Shown: positions 14,831 through 27,400 of the stretch, one piece after another
Position numbering within the stretch: position 1 is the first letter of the stretch
Layout: the number at the start of each line of letters is the position of its first letter
Assembly (NCBI GenBank): GCA_032207245.1
Contig: CM063502.1
Coordinates: 113,308,312 to 113,372,311 of the forward strand
Direction of reading: 5' to 3'
Source of the DNA: Pardosa pseudoannulata
Lineage: Eukaryota; Arthropoda; Arachnida; Araneae; Lycosidae
Length of the DNA stretch: 64,000 nt
The notes under the pieces: model-generated
The model's database searches: none
The model's input: the letters and a program-made list of their open reading frames with translations, nothing else
What the model was told of the DNA's origin: nothing
Position numbers and translations under genes: made by a program

Positions 14831-16535
14831 CTGGAAGCCATAGAAACACAAGAAGACAAAACTTACGGATGTCCTAAACTTATTTCATCAGCTCATATGT
14901 AACTCCTGTAACCCTTTACAATGTCATTATCATACTACTTCCCTGGTAAGCATATTTCTAGACGCGAAATGTTATTCACTGTTAAATTGCTATTGACATA
15001 CTTCTTTCTACCTTTCGCAGGAAATTTCAGTTTCTTAGATTCTAATTGGCTTACGGAAATTAACATTTCCCTCGTTTTCATTATCTTTTGGAAGTGAGTG
15101 TAATTAAAAAATATTAAAAAGTTACATTCAGGGCTGACTTCAAACGTTCTCTATTTTTCTGTTCAATCAGATTGCTGAAGTTACCTCTCTCAAAACAAAT
15201 AGTATGAGGCTGTGTTTATGTCATTCGTATTGATTATTTGATTTAATGAAAACATTTCTGTCTTGATATATTAAACATCACTCTCGTAATTTCCTCCATA
15301 ACTCACCCTTGAGTCAATGGGTATGGTATATTGATTTTGGAGCATCTTAAGTTCTTTATATAATATAACTGTAGTGAGTATTATTCTGCTCCAGGAAATT
15401 ACACAAAATAGTTGCAGATTTCATCGATTATATTACAGGGTTAATGCAATAAGAATTTTTGTTATACATTCATCTTTATTAAACAATGCTATGTTGTTAC
15501 ATTAGCTATTAAATAACATATTAATAGTAAATTTAGACTGATAATTGAACTATACAAATATTTACTAATTCCGTGGCATCCAAGACAAATTATCAGAATT
15601 ATGCATGTAATAATCTAATAACAAAGATGTAGAGTATTACAACATACAAGATTTTTCTCTGATTTGATTTAATTTTTTAATATTTAATATCTTTAATATG
15701 AAAATATGTCGTCTAGTATATTGTAAAGACATGATTTAATTTTAATTTTATTATTAAATGGGATATTATTTATTTAAATTGAGAAATAAAATATTGAATT
15801 CAGCCTGTAATGTGATAGATTGCGCTTATTTCACAATTCCCGAGGTTCAATCTATCATGAATTTGTAACAAAATTACAAAATAACAAATTCCATAAACAT
15901 TTACTCAATAGCTCGGGGAAAATATTTTGCATTCACAAAAGGGAGCAATTTATTAAAAGAAATAGAATATTATTATGAATTCAACGTAATACTAATGTCT
16001 TTTGGTTTAATCAAAGGAAACTTTAAAGTAATAGTCTTTTTTACCTCTATAGACATTTAAATTCTTTCATGAAGCAAAATGAGATAAAAGAATTCCCATT
16101 ATGTAAATAGTTACATATCCCAAGAATTCCTCCTTTAAGGTTTTCAAATTTATGGGTGAGATTTTCTAACTTTCAAATAAAAATATTTCCCCCTTATAGA
16201 AGAAATCTATTTCGATGCGATTAAACTTTCTTACGCTAATAGCTTTTACAGCCTTTACTGAAATTTAAAGGATTTTTTTATTCAACTTTTTATGAGGGAG
16301 GGAGGTATTTCATGGTTTTAAGTCAAAAAATGTCTCACAAATAGTTAAAGCGGGCTTTTAACTTTCACAATATTTTTTAGCCACATAGATGGGAAATTAA
16401 CTTAAGTGGGAAATAGAGTTTTAGAATTGGAGAAAGAAAAATATTATTAGATATAGTTAAAATAAATATTATAGTCTTGTGTATCAATAAAATGAAATAC
16501 TGTTTCGAAATTACGTATTACATATTGAAGCAAAA
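14831..16535. other. AT-rich sequence, no gene seen
   Basis: Some sequence next to the transposase remnant (to about 14900) may be transposon flank. The rest shows only short frames. Near 16440-16500 there is a diverged partial copy of the tandem unit that follows. Confidence 0.5.
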
Positions 16536-17440
16536 CTTAAAATCTTATATGTTAGACATGTAAATTTGTAAATTTGTAAAAGAAATTTGAAATTGAATTT
16601 TCAAATCAGCCAAGAATTTGAAACCTAAGAAACAGTTTTCTGTATTGTTGTTATTTTGGCTTATGTCCTTACTATCGATTGTGTATAAATAAGATATAAA
16701 GTTTTAAAGTTTCAGAAATTAAAGTATTACTATTTAGTTAAATATGGCTTTGTATATACTTAAAATCTTATTTATGTTAGACATGTAAATTTGTAAATTT
16801 GTAAAAGAAATTTGAAATTGAATTTTCAAATCAGCCAAGAATTTGAAACCTAAGAAACAGTTTTCTGTATTGTTGTTATTTTGGCTTATGTCCTTACTAT
16901 CGATTGTGTATAAATAAGATATAAAGTTTTAAAGTTTCAGAAATTAAAGTATTACTAGATATAGTTAAAATATGGCTTTGTATATACTTAAAATCTTATA
17001 TGTTAGACATGTAAATTTGTAAATTTGTAAAAGAAATTTGAAATTGAATTTTCAAATCAGCCAAGAATTTGAAACCTAAGAAACAGTTTTCTGTATTGTT
17101 GTTATTTTGGCTTATGTCCTTACTATCGATTGTGTATAAATAAGATATAAAGTTTTAAAGTTTCAGAAATTAAAGTATTACTAGATATAGTTAAAATATG
17201 GCTTTGTATATACTTAAAATCTTATTTATTTTAGACATGTAAAATGATTTATAAATTTGTAAACGAAATTTGAAATTGAATTTTCAAATCAGCCAATAAT
17301 TTGAAACCTAAGGAATAGTTTTCTGCATTGTTGTTATTTTGACTTATGTTCTTACAATCTATTTTGTAAAAGTAAGATATAAAGTTTTAAAGTTGCTGAA
17401 ATTATGAAAATGTATTACTAGATATAGTTAAAATATGGCT
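16536..17440. repeat. Four-unit tandem repeat, about 226 bp unit
   Basis: Units begin with CTTAAAATCTTAT at about 16536, 16759, 16987 and 17213 (spacings 223, 228 and 226 bp). The first three are nearly identical; the fourth carries several substitutions and small indels. Each unit contains the segments AATTTTCAAATCAGCCAA and CTTACTATCGATTGTGTA. It resembles a short satellite-like array. There is no open frame and no spacer structure of CRISPR type. Confidence 0.95.
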
Positions 17441-19629
17441 TTGTATATATATAAAAAAATAAAGCAATTTTTAAATCACGTATTGTAAATTCAAACCTAA
17501 CACTATATTTATCTCACACGAATTACATTTTAAACCGCAAATTTAAATAAAATTTGAGTGTGAAAATATATCATTAAGGAATTCAAAAGATACTGATTAC
17601 TTTTCTGGGCTAGCGTTATAGTGGCTTATATATTTATTGTCAATAATTAATTTTAGCCTATTAATATCTAGAGTCCTTCGAGGGACAGCAAAAAAAACAA
17701 ATTTTAGATATTTTATGTTTTCTCGGTATGAGGCTTTTTTTTCAGTGAAGCTAGATGACAATCTATAAAATTTTGAGAATTCTGTTATTTACAATTTATA
17801 ATTTAGATTGACATTTTATGATTTTTCTATGCTCTCAAGTAAATTTACTTTTTCAATGAATAAAATCAGAATAAATACCTTTATCTAATACGAATTCTCT
17901 TTAGAGTATTAACGGAGAATCCTATTAGATAAAGTTTTTTCTTATGAAGTTATTTCACTTTATAGTACTAAGTTTACATGTGATACAAAATAAATATGTT
18001 ATTTTCTTAATAAGTGACATCATGTGATATTTAAAATGACATAAGAACTTACTGTATTGTTGAGGACATACATTAATATTAAAAATGCTTAAATTTTAAG
18101 TTTGTTTTACTCTCACTTAGATTATAATGCATTAGATTTTCGGTATTTATCATTGTATATTCGAGTGAAATGTTTCGATCATTATTTGGTTAAATAGTAA
18201 AATTTAGAATCAAACACGCGTATCTGCCAAAATGATATGATTTTGCATAAACTGGCTTACAGCTATTGAATACGTTTCCAGTTTACTATAAGAATAAAAT
18301 AAATAATATTAAAGAATAATATATGTATTGTCTTTTCATCAAACAGACATAAAGTATAAAAATAATTTAATTGTAAAAATGTATATTGAAGTTCTAAAAT
18401 AAACACTATTAAATATTCACACATTACCATTAAAAACATATCGCATTAAGATTTTTTAGGTTCTGTGAATAGATAATATATATATATCTTTTGTAAAATA
18501 TTTATATAAGTATATAAATAAAAGAATTTTGACAATGTTAACATTTTTTAAACATTATAAAAAGAGTCAAGTTTAAAAATAAAACTTTCACCATTACTTA
18601 AATTTTAAAACATTCTGTTTTCTGAATACGAACTGTAATAACGTAACACAAAGAAAAAAAGAAAATATTGAGAAGATATGCATCGCATTATAATCTGGGT
18701 ACTTTTTGTAATGCTGTTTATTCTAAGCTTTAATATCCAATAAAGCAAATAATATCAAAATATTAGATAAGAAAAGCGAAAAATACGGTCTAAATACATT
18801 TGTTTCGAATTTCATTCTCAATGTTGTTATCTAAATTGAAATTTCTGGAACCGACAGCGAAGAATAAATCATTGAAAGAAAGCTATAATAATCGACTTTT
18901 GTAGCGTTAGATATAAAATAACAGGCTTCGATTCATAAATTGATAAAATATTGCGTTTTTCTACCCTTTTCTAGAAAAGCAAAAATGCACTTTATCGAAC
19001 ATCTAATCTTGGTGTAGATAGAGAGAAAAACATGCAAAAATTCGCTAGGAAATAAAATATCTGCGCGGTTTATACAAAAGCATCTTTCTGCACATACAAT
19101 ATAAGGAAAGAATATTTTATTTGGGCCCCTACTGAATAGACAGATTAAGATAAATGGCTTCTGGGAAGATGGCCAGAATGTGTATCAAAAATGCACATTT
19201 TTCCATCTCCCCCCCCAGTCTTTTCTCCCATAGGTATGTGCAAAATTTATTGACGCCCTTAGTTTCTAAATGATGAGGAAGGAGTTCCAAGTTAATAAAA
19301 ATTACATGCTTAAATATGCAGAAGAATTATATAGAGGAGAAAAGAATAATTTAAAAACCAGTATTTGTGCTGTTGATTGCACAGGTTCTAATTGCATGTT
19401 GGCATTAAATTAATATTATTGTAATAAAATAATAATGAAATATACTATTGTACTTTATTATTGAAAAAAAATTTAATTTTTATTTTGTTTCAAAATGAGG
19501 TAATCGATGAGCTCGAAGTCAATAAAAATTAGACAATTATGCACAAGAATTATATAGATGGAATTATATTACTTTAAATAACCAATATTTGTATTTTTAA
19601 TTGAATAATTGTTAATTATCTATTGGAGT
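17441..19629. other. AT-rich sequence, no gene seen
   Basis: Only short frames are present. A C-rich run (CCCCCCCCAG) lies near 19209, and an inverted repeat at 17879-17934 is listed separately. Confidence 0.55.
17879..17934. repeat. 56-base inverted repeat (hairpin)
   Basis: Left arm 17879-17899 (CTTTATCTAATACGAATTCTC) pairs with right arm 17914-17934 with only a few mismatches, around a 14-base loop. Function unknown; it may be a relic of a small transposable element. Confidence 0.7.
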
Positions 19630-19633
19630 TTAA

Positions 19634-20478
19634 CCCATATTAGACCGCTGTCCTATTAACAGGACAGCAAATAAAATTCCATTTAATAATAAAGTTATAA
19701 ATATTTTCTGAGTGGATTTTATTTTAACACTTTTAAAATAGACACACTTTAGCATAGTAAGAAAAAAAAACCTGAGAAATCACTTTATATTGTATTGTAA
19801 AATTTATTTTCAGCAACCTCTTAAAAATTGTCATTTTTTAATCTTTAACTTTATATTTATTATTATTTTTTTAATATTGTGAAGGTATTTTTAGTTTAAA
19901 AACAGAGCTAATAATGTAGCTGAAAGTTTTTATTGAAAAATATATTTTACACGTGTATTTCGTAAGTATAAAAAAGGTGCCCTAAGATTAAGACGACGAT
20001 CCAATCTCGATTATTTTTCCACGAATTCGATATTGCATTGATAGCTCACATTCTTTTCTTATCTTTCAATGAAAACAAGTTCAAACCCCTGTTCAGACAC
20101 CTGGACACAATAAGGGATAAATAGGTGTCTATTCTATTAAAAAAAACTGGAGATTGCAAGATAAACTTACTCTCTTACTGCCTGTTCAATAACTGCAAGA
20201 GAAAACCTACAACAGTGTGCTTAAAATGTAATGTTGGACTATTTTGACTGTTTCCCTAAATTTCATCTATGAATTAGCCCAATGCAATGTAAGTAATATA
20301 TGTTAAGTTTTAGTAGTGTATTGGACCGTTTTCCTATTTATAGGACAGCTAATTACATAAAAAATTTAAAATATTTTTTCAAAAATTTGGTTTTATATAC
20401 TTAGTTACACCATATTAATGATATGGATTAAGTTTCAATAACTTACAGAAATATTTAGTTGGCGTGATACAATATGGG
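19634..20478. mobile_element. Non-autonomous piggyBac-type element, copy 1
   Basis: An 845-base element is flanked on both sides by TTAA (19630-19633 and 20479-20482), the target used by piggyBac transposons. Its ends are inverted repeats beginning CCCATATT (left CCCATATTAGACC, right read inward CCCATATTGTATC). A small hairpin, GCTGTCCT / AGGACAGC with a 6-base loop, lies at 19647-19668. A related motif (TTGGACCG ... AGGACAGC) recurs in direct orientation at 20321-20349. There is no transposase frame, so it would need a helper in trans. A near-identical copy sits at 50116-50955, which supports both boundaries. Confidence 0.85.
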
Positions 20479-20482
20479 TTAA

Positions 20483-22262
20483 CTATAATATTTTTATAGC
20501 AGAGTAATAACTACGCTTTACAATTATAAATGAAGTTGTTTTTAATATTGAAGAAATTTGTAGTGATAGAATAATGGTCATTACAAAATGTTTTTTTATA
20601 TTAACTTTTTATTTTATGCATATAAGTATAAGCAAATTAATCATATATTATTTGATCTTAAAATCCCTGAATACTTTTTAGCAATTAATTCTTTTATCAA
20701 ATATTTTGTTAACCTTTAAAATGCTCTTTGATGTTTCTTTTTTTATAGATTCTTAGAAAATGTTTACCAAACACGCCTAACATATAATTAAAATAAAACT
20801 CAGTACCTTTTTACAAATTTTAACTTTATTTAGATTCTTATAACTCTATTTAAATTTCGAAAGTCTGAATTTTCCATGAAACTATTACTTGTAGATATAA
20901 AAATATTTACTATGAATAACCTATTCAACATATCATCAAATTAATACACGAATATGAGTAAAATGTTATGTGATAATAAAGCAAAATGAAAAGGAAAAGT
21001 AATTGTTAGTTTGAAAGAAACGTTTTAAAAATTAACAAGATATTTTTAAAAATTTAATTTGTAAAAAATAAATTTCTGGTTTTATAAATATTCTTAATGT
21101 GATTTGTCTAGTAATAATTCAACTTATATATGTTCAAAGTTTCATGAGATTAAGTTAATAATTTCCAAAATTATTTTCTGACATCCATCGTTCTCTTAAA
21201 AATGAAAATAAATAGTTCTAAAATACATTTAAAAATCGGTAGTAAAACTCAAATATTGTTACTTTATTATTTGGGTTTTTTTTTAAAAAAACGAATATAA
21301 TATTACTTTTTTAGAAACATGTCTATACTTTTTTCTTATTTTATCACCATAAGACTCTAAATCTTATTTTAAATTATGAGGTAAAACTTTTGTTTTTATA
21401 AATCTCAGTGATTGAAGTTAATTACAAAACATTTTTTACTGTAGCTTTTTTAGTATAAAAAATTGTCTTACTTTTAAACATGCTAGAAAAATATATTTGT
21501 AGCTAAAAAAATTAAAAATTTTTTTGTTAGGGTAAAAATGATTCTGCTCACATGTTTTTCTTAATTTAACTTTAGGTTTTGTAGGAAATAAAATACACTT
21601 GAGGAAAAAAAAGCTAAAATCTCCTCTCAAAAGCTTTCTTCTTAAAAGCTTTTTGATCCTAAAAACTACATCTATATCACGAACATCATTCGAATGGATT
21701 AAATATACACTTTAGTTGCTCCTTTTGATTGGGAAATAATGCTACCTTCGAAGCTGTTTACCTGTACGTTTTAATGTTTAAGCAAACAATTCATTTCTGC
21801 GTTCACTGTTTTTGCATTAGTCTTGATTAAAATTAAATACAGCTGCTGATCTTTAGATCTATTAACTTACGAAATGAAGCCTGCTTATTTTTATAACTCT
21901 ACCTTGTGCTTATCAAATTAAATATCTACACCAGTAGTATGATTGGTTAAATATATATTTCAGATGAACATAGCAATTAATTCTGCATCACTCTTCTGCA
22001 GTTTTATTTTCTTTTACTTTTTAGTTTATGAATTAGAAATAATTTCAAGGTAACTTGAGGAAAATGTGATCAGAAATCCGAATCAAAAATAGGTAATAGT
22101 GAAAACCAATGAAATCTTATTTTTTGTCAAAAAGTGGTTGCAAAAGCTTTAAGTAAATGTTTTGGTTCTGCTAGGTATTATGCTTTGTTATGGAAAAAAG
22201 TTGATAAAGATTAAAATCCCAATCAATCAACACAACATAAGCAGGTCTGTTGAGAAATTCAA
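20483..22262. other. AT-rich sequence, no gene seen
   Basis: The longest frame is 64 codons (21436-21630, minus), rich in K, F and N and without motif. Nothing else was recognised. Confidence 0.55.
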
Positions 22263-22880
22263 GTAAAATAGATACAAAAAGAGAAGGCTTACCATTGACT
22301 ACAATTTATTCCATATCTTAAAACATAAAAGTTATTACAGATCTATTTATATCTTTGCCAATCTGGCCAAGTCTACGTAATGTTTGTTATTGGTTAGATA
22401 CCGCAAGAATAGTGTCATAAGATTCGAGAAGATGGCGTCTAGGAACCACTAAAAAGGGTGCAATCTTGCTGCCTCTGCTTACGATGGGTACTTTTGATGT
22501 CTTTCTTTTGTCGTGATCTTCTGGTAATTGCGCTGAAGGTAGAACACTACGACGATCTCCCTTATTGGAGACGGTGGCAAAACAGACCTGGTTGGTTGGT
22601 TGGTTGGTTGGGAGCACTACGGTCTACTTTTTGCTACACGAGGGCTAATGAGACCGGGACCTACTGTTTAAAGCCGATTCCGAACGGCTACGAACATCCA
22701 TGCCTCAGTGGGACTCGAACCACGAACTCCGGTTCCGAAGGTCAGTGCCCTAACCATTCGGCCATCGTTCGACGGCCAAAACAGACCTGTCTAGTTAGGG
22801 TCGGGGAAAGGTAGAACGTTGGAAATAGTTCGCATCTCCATTGGTAGACTATCCATAGCATCGAGGGCGTTCTGTCAAGT
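22263..22880 (-). pseudogene. Unidentified coding-like island, interrupted by a SINE
   Basis: This segment has far more G+C than the flanks. Without the SINE at 22591-22776, the minus strand is open across about 100 codons, with short readable pieces such as SVLPSAQLPEDHDKRKT and KVPIVSRGSKIAPFLVVPRR; the frame stops at 22387. A second minus frame holds NALDAMDSLPMEMRTISNVL (near 22800-22870), and a plus-strand frame is also long, so the true frame is uncertain. A donor-like ATG|GTAAGC lies on the minus strand near 22295 and a pyrimidine-rich TTGACAG near 22872. I do not recognise the family. It may be an old exon, a gene fragment or part of an unrecognised transposon. Confidence 0.35.
22591..22776 (-). 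mobile_element. tRNA-derived SINE, young copy with target-site duplication
   Basis: It is flanked by a perfect 13-base target-site duplication, CAAAACAGACCTG (22578-22590 and 22777-22789), which proves retroposition. On the minus strand the head shows an A-box-like TGGCCGAATGG (22754-22764) and a B-box GGTTCGAGTCC (22711-22721). The body includes CCGTTCGGAATCGG, and the tail is (CCAA)n at 22591-22610. The length (186 bases) and tail match the copies at 52.2 and 54.6 kb. It splits the coding-like island around it. Transcription, if any, would be by RNA polymerase III. Confidence 0.93.
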
Positions 22881-22889
22881 AACTAGGAA

Positions 22890-23980
22890 AATAGCATAAT
22901 GAAGACTTTTAATACAAGAATTTTAAATCTATTTGTAACTAAAAATCTTTTTTACTTATATTATTGTACACTGTTATTTGTGTTGATCAAAAGCATATGA
23001 TTTTTATTGCGAAATCAATTTTCAAATAAGATTTTCCAAAGAAGCTTTGGCAAAGGGGCTTTGTAGAAAATTTGAATAGATGAAAATGTACTAAAATGTA
23101 TGCTATACTGAGTTTTGCATCATTATTTATTTTCTATTCAATTTTAACACATAAGTCACACAAGGTAGTAAGATAATTTCAAGAACGTTAAAAATGACCG
23201 AAAAGACAAAATTAAAATAGGTAGTGCCCATATTAGGGTTTATTTTAAAATTCATTTTAATAAAGGTTTAGAATATAATTTATATGAAATGAATAATTAA
23301 TTCTGCATCGTATAACACTTTTTTTACTGTTAACTTCATACATTAGACATCATCTGAAGAGAGATTTAAAAATGTATTATAGGAAAATTAAAATAGGTAG
23401 TAACTAAAATATAGAAAAGATTAATTTTATTAGACAAAAATGACTGTGATATCTTTAAATACTCTGGTACAGATAAAAATAACATTATAATGAATTATAA
23501 AATTATTATTTTAAAGCTTGTTTATAATTAACGATTCATTTTTATCATATGGCTATCCTATTACATTTGTGTTGAGCAAAAAGGCATAGATTTTGGAGTA
23601 ATTTTAATTAGGTTCATATAATTTAATTGGTTGAATATAATTTATATAAGATGTATATAAGTAAGGTTATATTTGACAAATACATAATATTTAATCACAC
23701 TGTAATTGTTAGTTATGTTTCTGATTTATGTTTCAAACCACACGAATTGATTTTAATTATTAACGAAGCTATTAAAATATAGCATTTATAATATAAATAT
23801 AAAATATGAATTTAATAATATGTGGGAAATATACTTATTAATATATTTTAATATTAATAGATGTATTCGTAATTAAAGCAGAATAGGTTTTAGGCACAAA
23901 ATTTATTACAGATTTTATTACTTAAAATGGATTTTTACGATAGAATTCTCATGTTTATAAAATCTGTTTACTTATATTGG
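22890..23980. other. AT-rich sequence, no gene seen
   Basis: No frame or element was recognised. If the exon at 23988-24171 is real, this is the start of its downstream intron on the minus strand. Confidence 0.5.
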
Positions 23981-23987
23981 AGTTTAC

Positions 23988-24171
23988 CTACTGAACAAAA
24001 GCGGCTTCTATCGATAGTCAAAAACAAAATTCCCAAACACAGCAAACACGCTAATACAATATGAATTTTCCTTATTTCAACATTCCTGCAGCAGCCTTTA
24101 ATGGAACAACAATTTGTCAAAGAGCTTCCACCCTTTCCCCCATTTAATATTTTTAAGCATCGCTCGCTCAT
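23988..24171 (-). CDS. Candidate first coding exon of a type II membrane protein
   Basis: From the ATG at 24171 the minus strand encodes 61 residues starting MSERCLKILNGGKGG. A cysteine-rich stretch and a basic segment (RNVEIRK) then lead into one hydrophobic helix, IHIVLACLLCLGILFLTI (about residues 36-53), followed by DRSRFCSV. Basic residues before the helix and a short cytosolic tail are typical of a signal anchor, as in Golgi glycosyltransferases. Just after V61 the sequence reads AG|GTAAAC, a good 5' splice site at 23988/23987, leaving phase 1. The frame is also open upstream to an ATG at 24273, inside the duplicated sequence. I do not recognise the gene. A frame of this length could arise by chance in a window this size, so this is a candidate only. 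Confidence 0.35.
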
Positions 24172-24224
24172 TCGTTTTACTTCCCTTAAATAAAGGGGAG
24201 ACAGATTGATTAAATGCTTCTGTC

Positions 24225-27200
24225 TTTTTCTGTCTTTCTTTCGATCCATTCTATTCCAGTAAAACTTCTGCATGAAATATAAATGGACCTATCAAGTTGT
24301 TAATTTATTATTGTGAATTTCTTTTTTGAGTGTGTGTGATTCTTATTGGTAATTACTCGAGGTGTTACTCAGGCCATTTTAGTGTACGGTTCATTTATAT
24401 TATTCACTTTTCTCTGAAAGCTAATGATACTTCCAAGCATTACAAAAGTGAGAAATTCTTCGAATCTCTCTTTTCTGGCAGAGGTAGAAAATTTTTCTTA
24501 TGCAAATAATATTTAAAAATTAAATAAAGATTACACGTAAACCTCGAGGCAATGAATTTTCCCCTTTTATTTAAAAGACATTCTATTATATTTAAATTCT
24601 TGGATTTTAATATATAATTGCATTTATTATATCGTCCTCTTTATATCCCATTTCTTGTATGATGTTTTTTGGACTGTCTTTCTTTCGATCCATTCTATTC
24701 CAGTAAAACTTCTGCATGAAATATAAATGGACCTATCAAGTTGTTAATTTATAATTGTGCCTTTCTTTTTTGAGTGTGTGTGATCTTATTTGTAATTACT
24801 CGAGGTGTTACTCAGGCTATTTTAGTGTACGGTACATTTATATTATTCATTTTTCTCTAAAAGCTAATAATACTTTGAAGCATTAAAAAAGTGAAAAATT
24901 CTTAAAATCACTATTTTCTTGCAAAGGTAGAAAATTTTTCTTATGCAAATAATATTTAAAAACTAAATAAATATTACAAGTAAACCTCGAGGCAATGATT
25001 TTTCCTCTTATTTAAAAGACATTCTATTATATTTAAATTCTTAGATTTTAGTATATAATTGCATTTATTATATTTTCCTCTTAATATTCCATTTCCGGTA
25101 TGATGTTTTTGAACGATGTTCTTCATTATTCACAAACTCAGTGGGATATTTAATCGCAAAAATCGTTCAAATTCAAATAGAGTAAAAATATACTTTTGCA
25201 GTTTTACTTGTATATTATTGATGGCTAGACAATAAGTGAAGTAGATAAGATTTCATAAGATTTTATTTGTATTGAAACTGCAATAAATTTTTTTAAAATT
25301 CTAAACACAATTAGTATTTTTAAGTTTACTTTTTAAGAAATTTACACATTTTGAACAGATAAAATTTCTAACAGATACTAACACATTAAATAAATACATT
25401 GTTTATATAGTCATACTAAATAATTTTGTTACTAGTTTTATATGAATTACGAATGTTAGGAATAGATTGATTGAAACTTAAAACATAAAAAATATACATG
25501 ATATTAAATAAAATAGACATTAGAAAAATATAGAAAATCAAGCACTGATATGTAGAAGATACATTGCAGTCCAAGCATTAAAAAAGTGAAATTCTTAAAA
25601 TCTCTCTTTTCTCTCAAAAGTAGAAAATTTTTCTTATGCAAATAATATTTAAAAATTAAATAAAGATTACACGTAAACCTCGAGGCAATGAATTTTCCCC
25701 TTTTATTTAAAAGACATTCTATTATATTTAAATTCTTGGATTTTAATATATAATTGCATTTATTATATCGTCCTCTTTATATCCCATTTCGGGTATGATG
25801 TTTTTTGGACTGTCTTTCTTTCGATCCATTCTATTCCAGTAAAACTTCTGCATGAAATATAAATGGACCTATCAAGTTGTTAATTTATAATTGTGCCTTT
25901 CTTTTTTGAGTGTGTGTGAACTTATTGGTAATTACTCGAGGTGCTACTCAGGCCATTTTAGTGTACGGTTCATTTATATTATTCACTTTTCTCTGAAAGC
26001 TAATGATACTTCCAAGCATTACAAAAGTGAGAAATTCTTCGAATCTCTCTTTTCTGGCAGAGGTAGAAAATTTTTCTTATGCAAATAATATTTAAAAATT
26101 AAATAAAGATTACACGTAAACCTCGAGGCAATGAATTTTTCCTCTTATTTAAAAGACATTCTATTATATTTAAATTCTTAGATTTTAGTATATAATTGCA
26201 TTTATTATATTTTCCCCTTAAAATCCCATTTCCGGTATGATGTTTTTGAACGATGTTCTTCATTATTCACAAACTCAGTGGGATATTTAATGGTAAGAAT
26301 CGTTCAAACTCAAATAGAATAAAAAGATACTTTTGCAGTTTTAATTGTATATTACCGATGGCTAGACAATAAGTGAAGTAGATAAGATTTTATAAGATTT
26401 TATTTGTATTGAAACTGCAATAAATTTTTTTAAAATTCTAAACACAATTAGTATTTTTAAGTTTACTTTTTAAGAAATTTACACATTTTGAACAGATAAA
26501 ATTTCTAACAGATACTAACACATTAAATAAATACATTGTTTATATAGTCATACTAAATAATTTTGTTACTAGTTTTATATGAATTACGAATGTTACGAAC
26601 GAATGTTACGAATAGATTGATTTAAAGTAAAAACATAAAAATATGCATGATATTACATCAAATAGACACTAGAAAAAATATAGAAAATCAATCACTGATA
26701 TGTCGAAGATACATTGCAGTCCAAGCATTAAAAAATTGTGAAATTCTTAAAATCTTTCTTTTTTTGCAAAGGTAGAAAATTTTTCTTATGCAAATAATAT
26801 TTAAAAAATTAAATAAAGATTACACGTAAACCTCGAGGCAATGCTTTCTTCCCTCTAATTTAAAAAACATTTTATTATATTTGAATTCGTAGATTTTAGT
26901 ATATGATTACATTTATTATATTTTCCTCTTAATATCCCATTTCCGGTATGAAGTTTTTTGGCCGATGTTCTTCATTATTCATAAACTGAATGGGATATTT
27001 AATGGTAACAATCGTTCAAATTCAAATAGAATTAAAAAATACTTTTGTAGTTTTAATTGCATATTATTGATGGCTATACAATAAGTGAAGTAGATAATAT
27101 TTCACAAGACTTTATTTTTATTGAAACTACAATAAATGTTTAAAATTCTAAATACAATTAATGTTTTTGCTTATACTTTTTAAGAAATTTGCATATTTCG

Positions 27201-27400
27201 AATAGATAAAATTTCTTCTAAGTACAGACACTAACACATTAAATAAAAACATTGTATATATAGTCGTACTAAGTTTGTATGAAATAAACGAATGTTATGA
27301 ATATATTGATTGAAAGTAATAACATAAACAATGTACATGATATTATATCAAATAGACACTAGGAAAAATATAAAAAATAAAACTGATATGTCGAAGATAC
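24225..27400. repeat. Tandem array, about 1.14 kb unit, nearly three copies
   Basis: The segment beginning GTCTTTCTTTCGATCCATTC occurs at about 24236, 24676 and 25808. The segment GATGTTCTTCATTATTCA occurs at about 25112, 26253 and 26964. The full unit (about 430 bases of the first segment, about 480 of the second and about 225 of a part-copy of the first) spans 24664-25796 and 25797-26940; a partial unit precedes these and a diverged part follows to about 27400. Some copies are almost identical over hundreds of bases. No frame is conserved; the 65-codon frame at 25891 lies within the unit and is not conserved. Confidence 0.9.

Noticed and set aside
16536..17440. Regular repeats as a CRISPR array
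   Set aside because: Units are directly abutting and about 226 bases long, with no short repeat-spacer pattern, and the DNA is eukaryotic.
22711..22721. tRNA-like B-boxes suggesting tRNA genes (also near 5400, 52260, 54670 and 56310)
   Set aside because: Each lies in a SINE with a body and tail, most with target-site duplications; no complete cloverleaf with a paired acceptor stem was found.
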